Numbered from the stretch's first letter, positions 34,193 through 47,049 are shown. The stretch is 64,000 bases of DNA from Delphinus delphis (GCF_949987515.2 NC_082703.1:8270680-8334679), one strand, 5' to 3'. Notes: a model not told the origin generated them from the letters alone. Made by a program: numbers and translations.

Positions 34193-35088
34193 ATGAAAAG
34201 GCAGAGGGCTACGGATCAGATGAAGGAACAAGATAAAACCCCATAAAAACAACTAAATGAAGCGGAGATAGGCAACCTGCCAGAAAAAGAATTTAGAAAA
34301 ATGATAGTGAAGATGATCCAGGACCTCGGAAAAAGAATGGAGGCAAAGATCGAGAAGATGCAAGAAATGTATAACAAAGACCTAGGAGAATTAAAGAACA
34401 AAGAGAGATGAACAATACAATAATTGAAATGAAAAATACACTAGAAGGAATCAATAGCAGAATAACTGAGGCAGAAGAACGGATAAGTTACGCGGAAGAC
34501 AGAATGGTGGAATTTACTGCTGCAGAACAGAATAAAGAAAAAAGAATGAAAAGAAATGAAGACAGCCTAAGAGATCTCTGGGACAACATTAAATGCAACA
34601 ACATTCGCATTATAGGGGTCCCAGAAGGAGAAGAGAAAGGACCCAAGAAAATATTTGAAGAGATTAGAGTCGAAAACTTCCCCAACATGGGAAAGGAAAT
34701 AGCCACCCAAGTCCAGGAAACACAGAGAGTCCCATACAGGATAAACCCAAGGACAAACACGCCAAGACACACAGTAGTCAAATTGGCAAGAACTAAAGAC
34801 AAAGAAAAATTATTGAAAGCAACAAGGGAAAAATGCCAAATAATATACGAGACAACTCCCATAAGGTTAACAGCTGATTTCTCAGCAGAAACTCTATGAG
34901 CCAGAAGGGAGTGGCATGACATATTTAAAATGATGAAAGTGAAGAACGTACAAACAAGACTACTCTACCCAGCAGGATTCTCATTCAGATTTGATGGAGA
35001 AATCAAAAGCTTTACAGACAAGTAAAAGCTAAGAAAATTCAGCACCACCAAACCAGCTCTACAACAAATGCTAGAGGAACTTCTCTAA
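34193..35088 (+). pseudogene. L1 ORF1 (RNA-binding chaperone) remnant
   Basis: The ORF1 protein is the trimeric RNA-binding chaperone of LINE-1. The reading starts MKRQRATDQMKEQDKTP, and codon 18 is a stop (TAA at 34244-34246). The coiled-coil region follows, then a frameshift near 34400. From 34408 the second frame is open to 34899 and includes the RRM-domain segments DLWDNIKCNNIRIIGVPEGE and NFPNMGKEIATQVQ, and the C-terminal-domain start DKEKLLKATREKCQ. It stops at TGA 34897-34899 where family members continue. More stops follow (TAA at 35023-35025) before the natural end at 35086-35088. At least three stops and one frameshift make it dead. Confidence 0.92.
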
Positions 35089-35146
35089 GTGGGAAACACA
35101 AGAGAAGAAAAGGACCTACAAAAACAAACCCAAGTCAGTTAAGAAT

Positions 35147-38100
35147 ATGGTAATAGGAACATACATATCGATAATTACCTTAAATGTGAATAGATTAAAT
35201 GTTCCAACCAAAAGACACAGGCTCGCTGAATGGATACAAAAACAAGACCCACATATATGCTGTCTACAAGAGACCCACTTCAGGCCTAGAGACACATACA
35301 GACTGAAAGTGAGGGGACAGAAAAAGATATTCCACGCTAATGGAAATCAAAAGAAACCTGGAGTAGTAACACACATATCAGATAAAATAGACTTTAAAAT
35401 AAAGAATGTTACAAGAGACAAGGAAGGACACTACATAATGATCAAGGGACCAATCCAAGAAGAAGATATAACAATTATAAATATATATGCACCCAACATA
35501 GGAGCACATCAATCATAAGGCAACTGCTAACAGCTGTAAGAGAAAATCGACAGTAACACAATAATAGTGGGAGACTTTAACACCTCACTACACCAATGGA
35601 CAGATCATCCAAACAGAAACTTAGTAAGGAAACAAGCTTTAAATGACACAATAGACCAGATAGATTTAATTGCTATTCATAGGACATTCCATCCAAAAAC
35701 AGCAGATTACACTTTCTTCTCTAGTGCACACAGAACATTCTCCAGGATAGATCACTTCTTGGGTCACAAATCAAGTCTCAGTAAATTTAAGAAAACTGAA
35801 ATCATATCAAGCATCTTTTCTGGCCACAACACTATGAGATTAGAAATCAATTACAGGGAGAAAAATGTAAAAAGCGCCAAAAAACGGAGGCTAAACATTA
35901 CATTAGTAAATAACCAAGAGATCACTGAAGAAATCAAAAGGGAAATCAAAAATACCTAGAGACAAATGACAATGAAAACACGACGATCCAAAACCTATGG
36001 GACGCAGCAAAAGCAGTTCTAAGAGGGAGGTTTACAGCAATATAAGCCTACCTCAAGAAACAAGAAAAATCTCAAACAATCTAACCTTACACTTAAAGGA
36101 ACTAGAGAAAGAAGAACAAACAAAACCCAAAGTGAGCAGAAGGAAAGAAATCATAAAGATCAGAGCAGAAATAAATGAAATAGAAACAAAGAAAATAATA
36201 GCAAAGAGCAATAAGCTAAAAGCTGGTTCTTTGAGATGATAAACAGAATTGATAGACCATTAGCCAGACTCATCAAGAAAAAGAGGGAGAGGGCTCAAAT
36301 CAATAGAATTAGAAATGAAAAGGAGAACTTACAACAGACACCACAGAACTACAAAGCATCCTAAGAGACCACTACAAGCAACTCTATGCCAATAAAATGG
36401 ACAACCTGGAAGAAATGGACAAATTCTTAGAAAGGTATAACCTTCCAAGACTGAACCAGGAAAAAATAGAAAAAATGAACAGACAAATCACAAGTAATGA
36501 AATTGAAACTGTGATTAAAAATCTTCCAACAACCAAAAATCTGGACAAGATGGCTTCACAGGTAAAGTCCTTCAAAATTTTCGAGAAGAGCTAACACACA
36601 TCCTTCTAAAACTCTTCCAAAAAACTGCAGAAAAAGGATCACTCCCAAACTCATTCTATGAGGCCACCATCACCCTGATACCAAAAGCAGACAAACATAC
36701 TACAAAAAAAGAAAATTACAGACCAATATCACTGATGAATATACACGCAAAAATCCTCAACAAAATACTAGCAAACAGAATCCAACAACACATCAAAAGG
36801 ATTATACACCATGATCAAGTGGGATTTATCCCAGGGATGCAAGGATTCTTCGATATATGCAAATCAATCAGTGATACACCATATTAACAAATTGAAGAAT
36901 AAAAACCATATGATCATCTCTATAGATTCAGAAAAAGCTTTTGACAAAATTCAACACCCATTTATGATTAAAAACTCTCCAGAAAGTGGGCATAGAGGGA
37001 ACCTACCTCAACATAATAAAGGCCACATACGACAAACCGACAGCAAACATCATTCTCAATGGTGAAAAACTGAAAGCATTTCCTCTAAGATCTGGAACAA
37101 GACAAGGATGTCCCCTCTCACCACTATTATTCAACATAGCTTTGTAAGTCCTAGCCATGGCAATCAGAGAAAAAAAGAAATAAAAGGAATACAAATTGGA
37201 AAAGAAGAAGTAAAACTGTCACTGTTTGCAGATGACATGACACTATACATAGAGAATCCTAAAGATGCCACCAGAAAACTACTAGAGCTAATCAATGAAT
37301 TTGGTAAAGTTGCAGGATACAAAATTAATGCACAGAAATCTCTTGCATTCCTATACGCTAATGATGAAAACTCTGAAAGAGAAATTAAGGAAACACTCCC
37401 ATTTACCATTGCAACAAAAAGAATAAAATACCTAGGAATAAACCTACCTAGGGAGACAAAAGACCTGTATGCAGAAAACTGTAAGACACTGATGAAAGAA
37501 ATTAAAAATGATACAAATAGATGGAGAGATATACCATGTTCTTGGACTGGAAGCAACAACATTGTGAAAATGACTATACTACCCAAAGAAATCTACAGAT
37601 TCAGTGCAATCCCTATCAAACTACCAATGGCAGTTTTCACAGAACTAGAACAAAAAATTTCACAATTTGTACGGCAACGCCAAAGACCCCGAATAGCCAA
37701 AGCAATCTTGAGAACAAAAAACGGAGCTGGAGGAATCAGGCTCCCTGACTTCAGACTATACTAAAAAGCTACAGTGATCAAGACAATATGGTACTGGCAC
37801 AAAAACAGAAATATAGATCAATGGAACAGGACAGAAAGCCCAGAGATAAACCCACGCACCTATGGTCAACTAATCTATGACAAAGGAGGCAAGGATATAC
37901 AATGGAGAAAAGACAGCCTCTTCAATAAGTGGTGCTGGGAAAATTGGACAGCTACATGTAAAAGAATGAAATTAGAACACTCTCTAACACCATACACAAA
38001 AATCAACTCCAAATGGATTCGAGACCTACATGTAAGACCGGACACTATAAAATTCTTAGAGGAAAACATAGGAAGAACACTCTGACATAAATCACAGCAA

Positions 38101-39195
38101 GATCTTTTTTGATCCACCTCCTAGAGTAATGGAAATAAAAACTAAAATAAACAAATGGGACCTAATGAAACTTAAAAGCTTTTGCAAAGCAAAGGAAACT
38201 ACAAACAAGATGAAAAGACAACCCTCAGAATGGGAGAAAATATTTGCAAACGAATTAACGGACAAAGGATTAATCTCCAAAAAATATAAACAGCTCATGT
38301 AGCTCAATATTAAATAAACAAACAACCCCATCCAAATATGGGCAGAAGACCTAAATAGACATTTCTCCAAAGAAGACATACAGATGGCCAAGAAGCACAT
38401 GAAAAGCTGCTCAACATCACTAATTATTAGAGAAATGCAAATCAAAACTACAATGAGGGGGCTTCCCTGGTGTCGCAGTGGTTGAGAGTCCGCCTGCCGA
38501 TGCAGGGGACACGGGTTCGTGCTCCGGTCCGGGAAGATCCCACATGTCGCGGAGCGGCTGGGCCCGTGAGCCATGGCCGCTGAGCCTGCGCGTCCGGAGC
38601 CTGTGCTCCGCAACAGGAGAGGCCACAACAGTGAGAGGCCCATGTACAGCAAAAAAAAAAAAAAAATTGAAAAAAAAAAATTGAAAAAAAACCTACAATG
38701 AGGTATCACCTCACACCAGTTAGAATGGGCATCATCAGAAAATCTGCAAACAGCAAATGCTGGAGAGGGTGTGGAGAAAGGGGAACCCTCTTGCACTGTT
38801 GGTGGGAATGTAAATTGATACAGCCACTATGGAGAACGGTATGGAGGTTCCTTATAAAACTAAAAAGAGAACTACCGGATGACCCAGCAATCCCACTACT
38901 GGGCATATACCCAGAGAAAACCATAATTCAAAAGGACACATGCACCCCAATGTTCACTGCAGCACCCTTTACAATAGCCACATCATGGAAGCAACCTAAA
39001 TGCCCACTGACAGATGAATGGATAAAGAAGATGTGGTACATATATACAATGGAATATTACTCAGCCATAAAAAGGAACGAAATTGGGTCATTTGTAGAGA
39101 CGTGGATCTATCTAGAGACTGTCATACAGAGTGAAGTAAGTCAGAACGAGAAAAACAAATACCGTATATTAATGCATATATGTGGAACCTAGAAA
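35147..39195 (+). pseudogene. L1 ORF2 (endonuclease and reverse transcriptase) remnant
   Basis: ORF2 encodes an AP-like endonuclease, reverse transcriptase and a Cys-rich C-terminus. Endonuclease pieces are at 35147-35518 (LNVNRLNVPTK, CLQETHF) and 35567-35959 (GDFNTSLHQW, FSRIDHFLGH, IFSGHNTM). Reverse transcriptase pieces are at 36397-36594, 36811-37065 ([18 protein letters not shown]) and 37108-37764, the last with the catalytic FADD at 37225-37236 in [15 protein letters not shown]. The Cys-rich terminus is at 38698-39192 ([18 protein letters not shown]). The frame is broken by a stop or frameshift at 35516, 35957, 36237, 36592, 37063 and 37762, and by a SINE at 38459-38692, so no functional enzyme can be made. 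It contains no UNC5D sequence. Confidence 0.95.
38459..38692 (+). mobile_element. CHR-1 SINE inserted in L1 ORF2
   Basis: GGGCTTCCCTGGTGTCGCAG, canonical body, tail A16-TTG-A10-TTG-A8. Target-site duplication CTACAATGAGG at 38448-38458 and 38693-38703 within ORF2, so the SINE is younger than the L1. L1 reading resumes at [12 protein letters not shown] immediately after. Confidence 0.97.
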
Positions 39196-39519
39196 AATGG
39201 TACAGATGAACCGGTTTGCAGGGCAGAAATAGAGACCCAGATGTAGAGAACAAACGTATGGATACCAAGGGGGGAAAGTGGCTGGGGGTGGGGATGGTGG
39301 GATCAATTGGGAGATTGGGATTGACATGTATACACTAACATGTATAAAATGGATAACTAATAAGAACCTAGTGTATAAAAAAAATTTTTTTTTAAAAATT
39401 TGATGACAACCGTAATCGAAAAGAATATGAAAAATATATACGTGTACCGATCACTTTTCTGTACAGCAGAAATTAACATAGCATTATAAATCAACTATAC
39501 TTCAATAAAATTTTTTTTT
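39193..39519 (+). other. L1 3' UTR of the full-length element
   Basis: Includes the G-rich stretch at 39269-39300 (GGGGGTGGGGATGGTGGG) and ends AACTATACTTCAATAAAA with a T/A-rich tail at the target-site duplication. Confidence 0.9.
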
Positions 39520-39769
39520 AAAAGTTGCTGACAAATCCCATCCTTTGGAGGGGATTGGGGTGTGGGGTAGTGGTGATGACTTACTTTAATAAATGGTTTT
39601 ATGGAAGACTGCATGGGTATTTTGGGCTTCAAGGTAAATCTACTTGTAATCGCAATACATTGGCCACTGCTCTATAATTCAGATTATAGTTTTAAACCTG
39701 GTGTGAGAAATGCTGCTGACTGACCTGCCAACTGCCTTCTCCCACCTGGTAGAGGCATGAAAAGTCACG

Positions 39770-39910
39770 GACTGAGTTTACTTTTCGCAGGTGGGAATGG
39801 CCACGTGACACCCCTCGATGGCAAATGCGTGATAAACAGAACTTTCTGAGATAGCTTTTATTTTCCTGATAAAAGGAATAAATGTGGTGGGTATCGACGT
39901 ATTTTTTTGT
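39770..39910 (+). repeat. possible ancient dispersed repeat, family unresolved
   Basis: GGAATGGCCACGTGACAC, then CAGAACTTTCTGAGATAGC and TTTCCTGATAAAAGGAAT have the wording of an old DNA-transposon-like mammalian repeat. Confidence 0.3.
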
Positions 39911-40080
39911 TTCTGTCTTAACTGGGGAAGATCACAAGGAAAAGTTGAAGAAGGACACAGAGATACCAGCTCTGACAACAAAGAGGCTGAACACACACCA
40001 GGAGGCATATATCTCCTGTTATTTTTAAATCAGGTTTTCTGTTTTTGCAGAAAATACTCCTCACTGATACACCAGATCTA

Positions 40081-40289
40081 TGTTGTTTTTTTTTTTTTGT
40101 GGTATGCGGGCCTCTCACTGTTGTGGCCTCTCCCATCGCGGAGCACAGGCTCCGGACGCGCAGGCTCAGTGGCCATGGCTCACAGGCCCAGCCGCTCTGC
40201 GGCATGTGGGATCTTCCCGGACCGGGGCACGAACCCGTGTCCCCTGCATCGGCAGGTGGACTCTCAACCACTGCGCCACCAGGGAAGCC
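40081..40289 (-). mobile_element. CHR-1 SINE
   Basis: Minus strand: GGCTTCCCTGGTGGCGCAGT, B box GGGTTCGTGCC, poly(A) as T-run at 40083-40099. Target-site duplication CCAGATCTA at 40072-40080 and 40290-40298 (9 bp). Confidence 0.95.
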
Positions 40290-40419
40290 CCAGATCTACC
40301 TTCTTAAAGACAGAGCGCCAAGCTTCACTATTAAATCCCAATGCACTCAGTGTTAAGTAGTTTTGGGGAAGCTGAAAAAACATGGAAACTACGTTAGCAG
40401 AGAGAAAAATAAGAGCTGC

Positions 40420-40615
40420 CACTTACTGAATGGTTACAGGTTATGGTAATGAGGCTTCTACATGGATTAAGTCACTTAAGTTTGACACTATCACTCCGAG
40501 GTGGGGACAGCGAGGACCCCCTTCTGCATTTGAGAAAACACTTCGGTTACGTGTCTTGTCTAACGTTATGTAGCTTAGTAAGAATCTGAACACAGATCTG
40601 ACTGAAACACCTCAC
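40420..40615 (-). repeat. MIR-like SINE fragment
   Basis: CCACTTACTGAATGGTTACA, ATTAAGTCACTTAAGTTTG, TCCGAGGTGGGGACAGCGAG and CTAACGTTATGTAGCTTAGT follow reverse MIR order. Confidence 0.55.
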
Positions 40616-41049
40616 AATTCCATTTCAGTTCAAGTGAATGGACCCTTAGAAGCGCAATAGGGTCATTTAGTGAGTGCCTGTCTCATGGCAATTATGTGCA
40701 GTTCATAAAACCAAAAGAGTGGCGAGGAACCACAAGATAAGTCTAATATTCATCTTAAAGATCGCTCAGTGATCCCTTTGGCTGGACTGTAATTCCAGGT
40801 CAGCATGGGTGTGTGATGGACACACCTAGAGAGGGTCTTGAGAAAATATTTTGGAGAGAATCGCACAGCAAGTACTCAACTAATTATATTCAACTGACTA
40901 GGCATCCTTTCTAAAGTCAGGAACAGAAAAAGAAGTCAAAGAATAAGCCTGTTTGAGAATAAAATAATGAGAAGGATTTTTCAACATTGCACTTAGAAAT
41001 AGTTTCATCTCTTTTAAGCAGGAATATTTAACCACTAAAACTCCAATTA

Positions 41050-41081
41050 AAATACAAGGAATATATATATAAAATACAAGG

Positions 41082-41121
<40 letters not shown>

Positions 41122-41155
41122 AATACAAGGAATATAAAATACAAGGACACAGTTC
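41050..41155. repeat. AT microsatellite with AAAATACAAGGA units
   Basis: About 34 bp of TA repeat flanked by four near-copies of AAAATACAAGGA(AT), two on each side. Confidence 0.93.
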
Positions 41156-41600
41156 AGCAAAAATAAAGGGACTGGAACTGGGGCTTTTTCATTCCATCAT
41201 GTTTTTAACCATATAAAACTGCCAATGTTGGACTGTCTGAAATTTGTAATGGGACTGGGTACTCTGGAGCCCAAAGTCATTTCAAATTGGGAGTCACAAA
41301 CCCTTGGACCATCAGTGAAGGATGCTGGCACTCCATGAGGTTAGAGTATAAATGATGTTGACCTTCAACAGACTTTGAGGAATTCTAAATTCTTTTCATA
41401 CTTTTTTGCCAAGAGTACTTTGAAATACATTTCATTTCTTTTTTTCTCTTCTATCTCCAAAGTACTCTTATCTTCTCACTGGTACAAAACATGCAGATTT
41501 GTTCCCAAGTCCAAGCAATGACCCGGCCATAAAGCAAAGTCTAAATCCGGTAAAACCAGAGAACTCTAGGATCAAGTAACCTGATTTAAAGTCTGGTTCA

Positions 41601-41813
41601 GGGCTTCCCTGGTGGCACAGTGGTTGGGAGTCCGCCTGCCGATGCAGGGGACATGGGTTCGTGCCCCAGTCCGGGAAGATCCCACATGCCGCGGAGCGGC
41701 TGGGCCCGTGAGCCACGGCCGCTGAGCCTGCACATCCGGAGCCTGTGCTCCGCAACGGGAGAGGCCACAGCAGTGAGAGGCCCACGTACCGCAAAATAAA
41801 TAAATAAATAAAA
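41601..41813 (+). mobile_element. CHR-1 SINE
   Basis: GGGCTTCCCTGGTGGCACAG, B box GGGTTCGTGCC, tail of (AAAT)n type (AAATAAATAAATAAATAAAA). Perfect 14-bp target-site duplication TAAAGTCTGGTTCA at 41587-41600 and 41814-41827. Confidence 0.97.
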
Positions 41814-41827
41814 TAAAGTCTGGTTCA

Positions 41828-43136
41828 ACTCTATTACCTTGGGTAACTTAATACTGAGGTTCCATTTTTCTCATCCATAAAAGGGGTGATAAAAATGTAT
41901 TAGTATTTTGTGATGGTAAAGTGAGATAATATATATAAAAAATATAGTAAATTATAAAATGTTACATAAATTTAATTTGCCACCACTACCAATGCCATCA
42001 GCATCATTGCCTAGATAAAGAACTGCAAACAAAGGAGAGAGAATTATAATTATGATCTAGATTTCCATTCTAAAACTTATTACCCTCAAATTTATATTTC
42101 AATTTTTGTGATGGTTATTATTTTCATCCCAGTGCCCTCATGATATGAACTGTTTATAAACTATCTTTACTCTTTGCTACCCATATGTATGTTAGAGCAA
42201 TCGTGTTAGGTCAAAAACTCGGAAAACATGCTGTGAGGCACTTATCTATTCAGTAAACACGTAGTGAATGGTTAAACCATACGCCAGCCTCATGGTTATC
42301 CTGCAAAGCAGTGTAATAATACACAATGGATTTCCTGTTGGCCCCATCCCAAAACTACTGGCTTTAACAGGCAAGCAGTTATTAAATGTAGGAAACTGCA
42401 TAGTATTCCAGGGCCCCCCTCACTGCAATATTTAAATGAAGCAAGTCACCTTAGAAATAGCTCTTTAAATTCCATTCAATGTCTGGGAGCGTACTTGGTC
42501 TACGGCAATATCCAAGTCAGAGCAGAAAGCCATACCAGGGAAACCAAGTTACATAATCTAAGACAACACAATAGAGCTGGGTTCTCTGCTTTTGTTTATG
42601 TAAGTATGACTTGTCTCCAAACGGTTACTTAATTAGATGGGGGATGCACTGTATCCATTTAATGCAGAACAGCCGGAATTTTACATACCAAATATTTAAT
42701 GCGATTTATGAAACCCAGACTCTTCCCCTAGGCCCCAATAAAACCTTTTTTTAAACTCAGAAATTATCTGCCTTCTTCCCAACCTCTAATAAAAATGGAA
42801 ATGCTTTATATCACTGCATGTGCATAGTTCATGTCACCTGTGTCATTCTCATGCATGGTCTAAGATATTGTTCCATTGAGCAGATCTTAAATTCTGCAGA
42901 GTAGATGGTAAACAACACTTCAATGCATTCAAAGGAATCTGAAGAGACCTTCTTAGTTCCTCACACAAGAAACTTCAGAATTCAGTAGAGCTTATAAAAG
43001 CACATTCATCATTCCCCAGCTTATCACAATTTACCTTAATATAGTCAATCTTTTTATTAAATTGACATATGGGTACATATGCACTCAGGTTAGACCGTGT
43101 TCTAGGTACTGGACATTGAGTTGAAAGATAACTGAG
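41828..43136. other. intronic AT-rich sequence, no recognised element
   Basis: About 1.3 kb without exon or named repeat. The 42640-42770 stretch (TTTAATGCAGAACAGCC, AATATTTAATGCGATTTATG) is homeobox-word rich and could be conserved. Confidence 0.45.
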
Positions 43137-43256
43137 GGGACTTCCCTGGTGGTCTAGTGGTTAAGACTCCACACTTCCACTGCAGGGGGCACGGGTTCGA
43201 TCCCTGGGTCAGGGAACTAAGATCCGGCATCCCATACAGCACAGCCAAAAAACCAA
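43137..43256 (+). mobile_element. CHR-type SINE (older, short form)
   Basis: GGGGACTTCCCTGGTGGTCT, GGGTTCGATCCCTGGGTCA (B box), then CATCCCATACAGCACAGCC and tail AAAAAACCAACAACAACAAA. Same sub-type as the copy at 1271-1409. Confidence 0.88.
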
Positions 43257-43259
43257 CAA

Positions 43260-44236
43260 CAACAAACACTAAGACATAGTTAATTTCCTCAAGGAGTTCT
43301 CAGATTAAATTAGAGACAAATAATTACAGAACAATGACAAGCATGCTACCAGTATACTGGAAGTATAAACAAAATGTCACAGGGCACAGAGGAGAGAAAG
43401 CCTAACTTTCCTTGGGATGGTCTGTGGCAGGCATCTTGCGGAGGGTTACATTTCAGCATAGTTCAGGTGTAGGAGTTGAAAAGGAGAACACTTGGGGAAG
43501 GCATTCCAACTGAGGTCATTGTACGTGCACACGTCTGCCATGAGTGCATGGAATGGCAGTTGAAGAGTTATGCAGAGTTAAATATCATTTTCCTTATAAC
43601 TCACAGTTGGAAGAGTTGACTTTGACATTTGTACTAAACTATTGGACCTACTTGGCTCTAACATCTCTTATTTCTATGCACCTTCCTTTAAGTTTTCTGA
43701 GACGTAGACACAGAGTAATCAGCATATCAAAGAAAGACGGATGTCTTGGTTTATAGCATGAGCCCTAAGGCCAGTTTAAAGTAATTCCATGTGCATGCTT
43801 TCAATGAGGAAGAAACGATGTTTGTTCTCATATGGAAGAAGGAGTTATTTTCTTTTAGCCGCACTAACACAATTGACATTTCTCCCAAGACCACAGGGGA
43901 AGTTGTTTTGTTGTTTGGGTTTTTTAAATCATCCACTATTTCAGCTCTTGCTTGAGTCATCTGCAAAACTGAATTCTGAAATTGGGTCAAAGCCAGAGAT
44001 TTTATACTAGTTCTGATGGTGCCTTGTCCCTTAGTGGAAACAAGCAACGTGCAATCAGATTCAGCATGAGACGCCTGTTCCCGTAATAACAGTTTGTCCA
44101 AAGGGATTCTAAAGTAAGAGGCCAAATTTAGCCCAATGGTTTTCTATGTGTGGTGGGATTACTGATGATTTAAATTTTTATTGTTTTGCTTTTTCAACAT
44201 TTTAAAATGTGTTCTTAAATAAACAGTTTGAATCAG

Positions 44237-44238
<2 letters not shown>
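43260..44238. other. intronic sequence, no recognised element
   Basis: The minus-strand 124-codon ORF at 43751-44125 and plus ORFs nearby lack family features. Confidence 0.45.

Positions 44239-44288
<50 letters not shown>
44239..44288. repeat. CA microsatellite
   Basis: About 24 uninterrupted CA dinucleotides, long enough to be polymorphic. Confidence 0.97.
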
Positions 44289-44289
<1 letters not shown>

Positions 44290-45125
44290 TTCTATTCCAG
44301 TGAAGGCATATAAAAGGCTCTGTAAACTAAACTATGGCAACATCTAGATTTTACTTCATGGTGTCTAACTTCTAGTATATTGAAATTAATCAATCAGGAC
44401 AAAAACAAATAAATATGTCCCTAGGGGGGGAAATGGAAAAAATTAGACTGTAAGGTTGATAAAAATTATTCATTTTAAAATGTAAAATTAAAAGGGTAAT
44501 ATTTTATTGAAAACGGTGTTCAAGATGGAGCTTAAAAATTGTTTAAGTTTTCCCCCCATAATGGATACATTTAAGTATGAGTGTGGGCCATTGATTAGGT
44601 TTCAAATTCATCTGAAAACCTAGTGGGAATTGGGAAAGGCTTTGCTTTCAGCGTGTTATCACTTTTCACTTGTAACTGACAGTTTAAGAGTGAGGCCATT
44701 CATGGTTATGGAAGAATGGTTGTTTTAACGCAACACTGAATGACAGAAAACCAAACAATCCAACACCATTCTCATATTTTTCATTCTTGGAAAATTACCT
44801 TTCAGGAAGAGGTTGGCGTTTTATGTTCTACACGTTAACACAGCAGGGACTTTCAATCTTTTCATGACAAAAACGAGCAACAAAAGAGGGGAAACAAAAA
44901 CATAAGGAACAGACACTAAATTCTCTCCGAAATAAATACACTTCCATTAGATGTCAGGTCACATTTAAACAAACACTCAGACTGTGACCATTTAGTCATA
45001 TATCTGAATAAATATGGGCTGACTTAACGGGAACATGGTTTGATACAACTTTTTCTATGTGACCTTGACTCAGGCAAAATAGAGTGGGAGTTCATCTTCG
45101 ATAAAATCTGGGCCAATTCTCTTAT
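44289..45125. other. intronic AT-rich sequence
   Basis: No exon or named repeat recognised. Confidence 0.5.
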
Positions 45126-45127
45126 CC

Positions 45128-45235
45128 TAGAAGCAAGCGAGGCCCTCAGAGGTTCAACAACTTGCTAAAGAGCTCTATGGAGCAGACTTGGTTGAAATCT
45201 CTCTACTGACATCTACTAGAGTATTTTCCCCATTA
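45128..45235 (-). repeat. MIR-like fragment
   Basis: GAGGCCCTCAGAGGTTCAAC, AACTTGCTAAAGAGC and GACTTGGTTGAAATCT suggest reverse MIR. Diverged. Confidence 0.35.
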
Positions 45236-45829
45236 TATATGCTGCTTTTGTCTGGGTGGGACACACATGATTAAATTTACAACTACATTTTGTATCAATG
45301 TCTACTGAGAAATTCTACCGAGCAAACAATCTTGTAAAATCTCTTTTATGATGACACTGTAACTTGCAAATATTCTTGTAAAATCAAATACAATGCAAAA
45401 AAATCTAACATTTTATGATGTACTTTCTATTGAAAATCATGGCTTATTATACAATGCTACATTATAGAAAAGTACAAATAATATATGTATTTTAAAAAAA
45501 CATTGTTATCCATAGTTACCAAGTTCCCAAAGACTAATACTATTAATAATTAGGTATCTTTCATTCTCTCATCTTTCTTTTTCAGATGTATATTTAATAT
45601 TTTGGCTTTCTGTGAATAGGATATATATATATATATGTATGTATACTTCAAGATAGTATCTCATTTTGTCTCATAGTATCTCATGGTATTATTAACTTTT
45701 CATTAAACCAATTCTTAATGACTGAGAGTAGATATGTCAGTTTTGTTCTTGGTAGTTCCTTACTTTTTAACATTTCGTTGTTTCCAAATGTTAGGTTTAT
45801 AGCATTGATATTTTAATTCTCCACTTATC
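45236..45829. other. intronic AT-rich sequence
   Basis: No exon. Contains TA-rich tracts (45622-45640). Otherwise unrecognised. Confidence 0.5.
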
Positions 45830-46830
45830 ATCTATATCCTGATTACACATGAATATATATCTTTAGCAGTTCTCTCTGCAGCTTCAAACCTGTACATTAA
45901 ATTGCCTCCTAATATATTCACCTAAATGTCCCCATAGATCTCACAGACTTCTTATGCCTAAAACAGAACTTAGGGCTTAGCCCCTCATACCTACTATTTG
46001 GACCATATGCCCTAAGTCAAAGAATAGTCCTAATATTCACTAAGTCCCCCAAGCTAGAACCTGGAGGTCGCCTACTTTTCCTTTGCTCACCCTCCCACAT
46101 CCAATTTAACACTAAGCTCTGTTGGTTCTGTCTCCTAAATTCAAGACCAGCTCTTCATCCCTATTCCCATTACGCTGGCCACCACCATCATTCCCCTCAA
46201 TGACTACAACTGGTCCTGTCGTCATCAACATTCTTGATTGCCCTCCTTCAATCCACCCTACACGCAGAATGAGCTTTGCCAAATCCAAATTCAAACATGT
46301 CATTCTGTCGTAAAAACCCTCCAAATCCTTTGGATAAGATTCCTATTTTCTGACATGGCTTTCAAGCAAGACCTTTCATGATCTGGTCTGTGCTTACGTC
46401 TCTAGCTTCCTGCCAAATCACTTCACCACAAGGGGGCTAGAGGGACTGTTGCTCAGTTCTTTCAGGGGTCAAATGCTCTTCATCTGGGACTGGCATCCAA
46501 GTTTTCCCTTCTGTCCAAAGTACTGTTTTGGCCCTCTTTTGCTTAATAGCCCGTTCTTATCCTCAGGGCCCAGCTTAGTTGGCACATCATATATGAAGCC
46601 CTTCTGGAACAACAAAAATTCTGTGTTACCTTCCTTTTCTTGGTCCTTCCATAATGCTTTGTACTAATACATAGTTTTTCATATATATCAGTTCACCTTC
46701 CTCTCGATTTTAAGTTCCATGAAGGCAAAGAGTGTGATATTCTAAATAATTACATAGATAAATGAAACTGTGATGAAACTTTTGACCATTATCTTTGAAA
46801 TAAATGTGTACTAAGTGCATATCACGTGTG
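45830..46830 (+). repeat. L2 (CR1-clade LINE) fragment
   Basis: L2-like order: GCAGCTTCAAACCTGTAC, CCTAAAACAGAACTTAGGGC, ACCTGGAGGTCGCCTACTTT, AGGTTTCC-type and then CCATAATGCTTTGTACTAAT and TCCATGAAGGCAAAGAGTG. The segment ends near TAAATGTGTACTAAG. Small ORFs on both strands are not conserved. Confidence 0.65.
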
Positions 46831-46859
46831 ACTAAATTTATTTTCTAAAGGACAATGCA

Positions 46860-47049
46860 GGGCTTCCCTGGTGACGCAGTGGTTGGGAGTCTGCCTGCCG
46901 ATGCAGGGGACGCGGGTTTGTGCCCCGGTCCGGGAGGATCCCACGTGCCGCGGAGCGGCTGGGCCCGTGAGCCATGGCCGCTGAGCCTGCGCGTCCGGAG
47001 CCTGTGCTCTGCAACGGGAGAGGCCACAACAGTGAGAGGCCCGCGTACC

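Larger units (their letters stand above)
33287..39519 (+). mobile_element. near full-length LINE-1, inactive
   Basis: An L1 of about 6.0 kb excluding a later SINE. It has a GC-richer 5' UTR (33287-34192), ORF1 and ORF2 remnants, then the 3' UTR with tail CTATACTTCAATAAAA. Target-site duplication AAGTTGCTGACAA is at 33274-33286 and 39522-39534, which fixes both ends and shows no 5' truncation. Both ORFs carry stops and frameshifts, so the copy cannot retrotranspose. It lies in intron 1, antisense to UNC5D. Confidence 0.95.
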
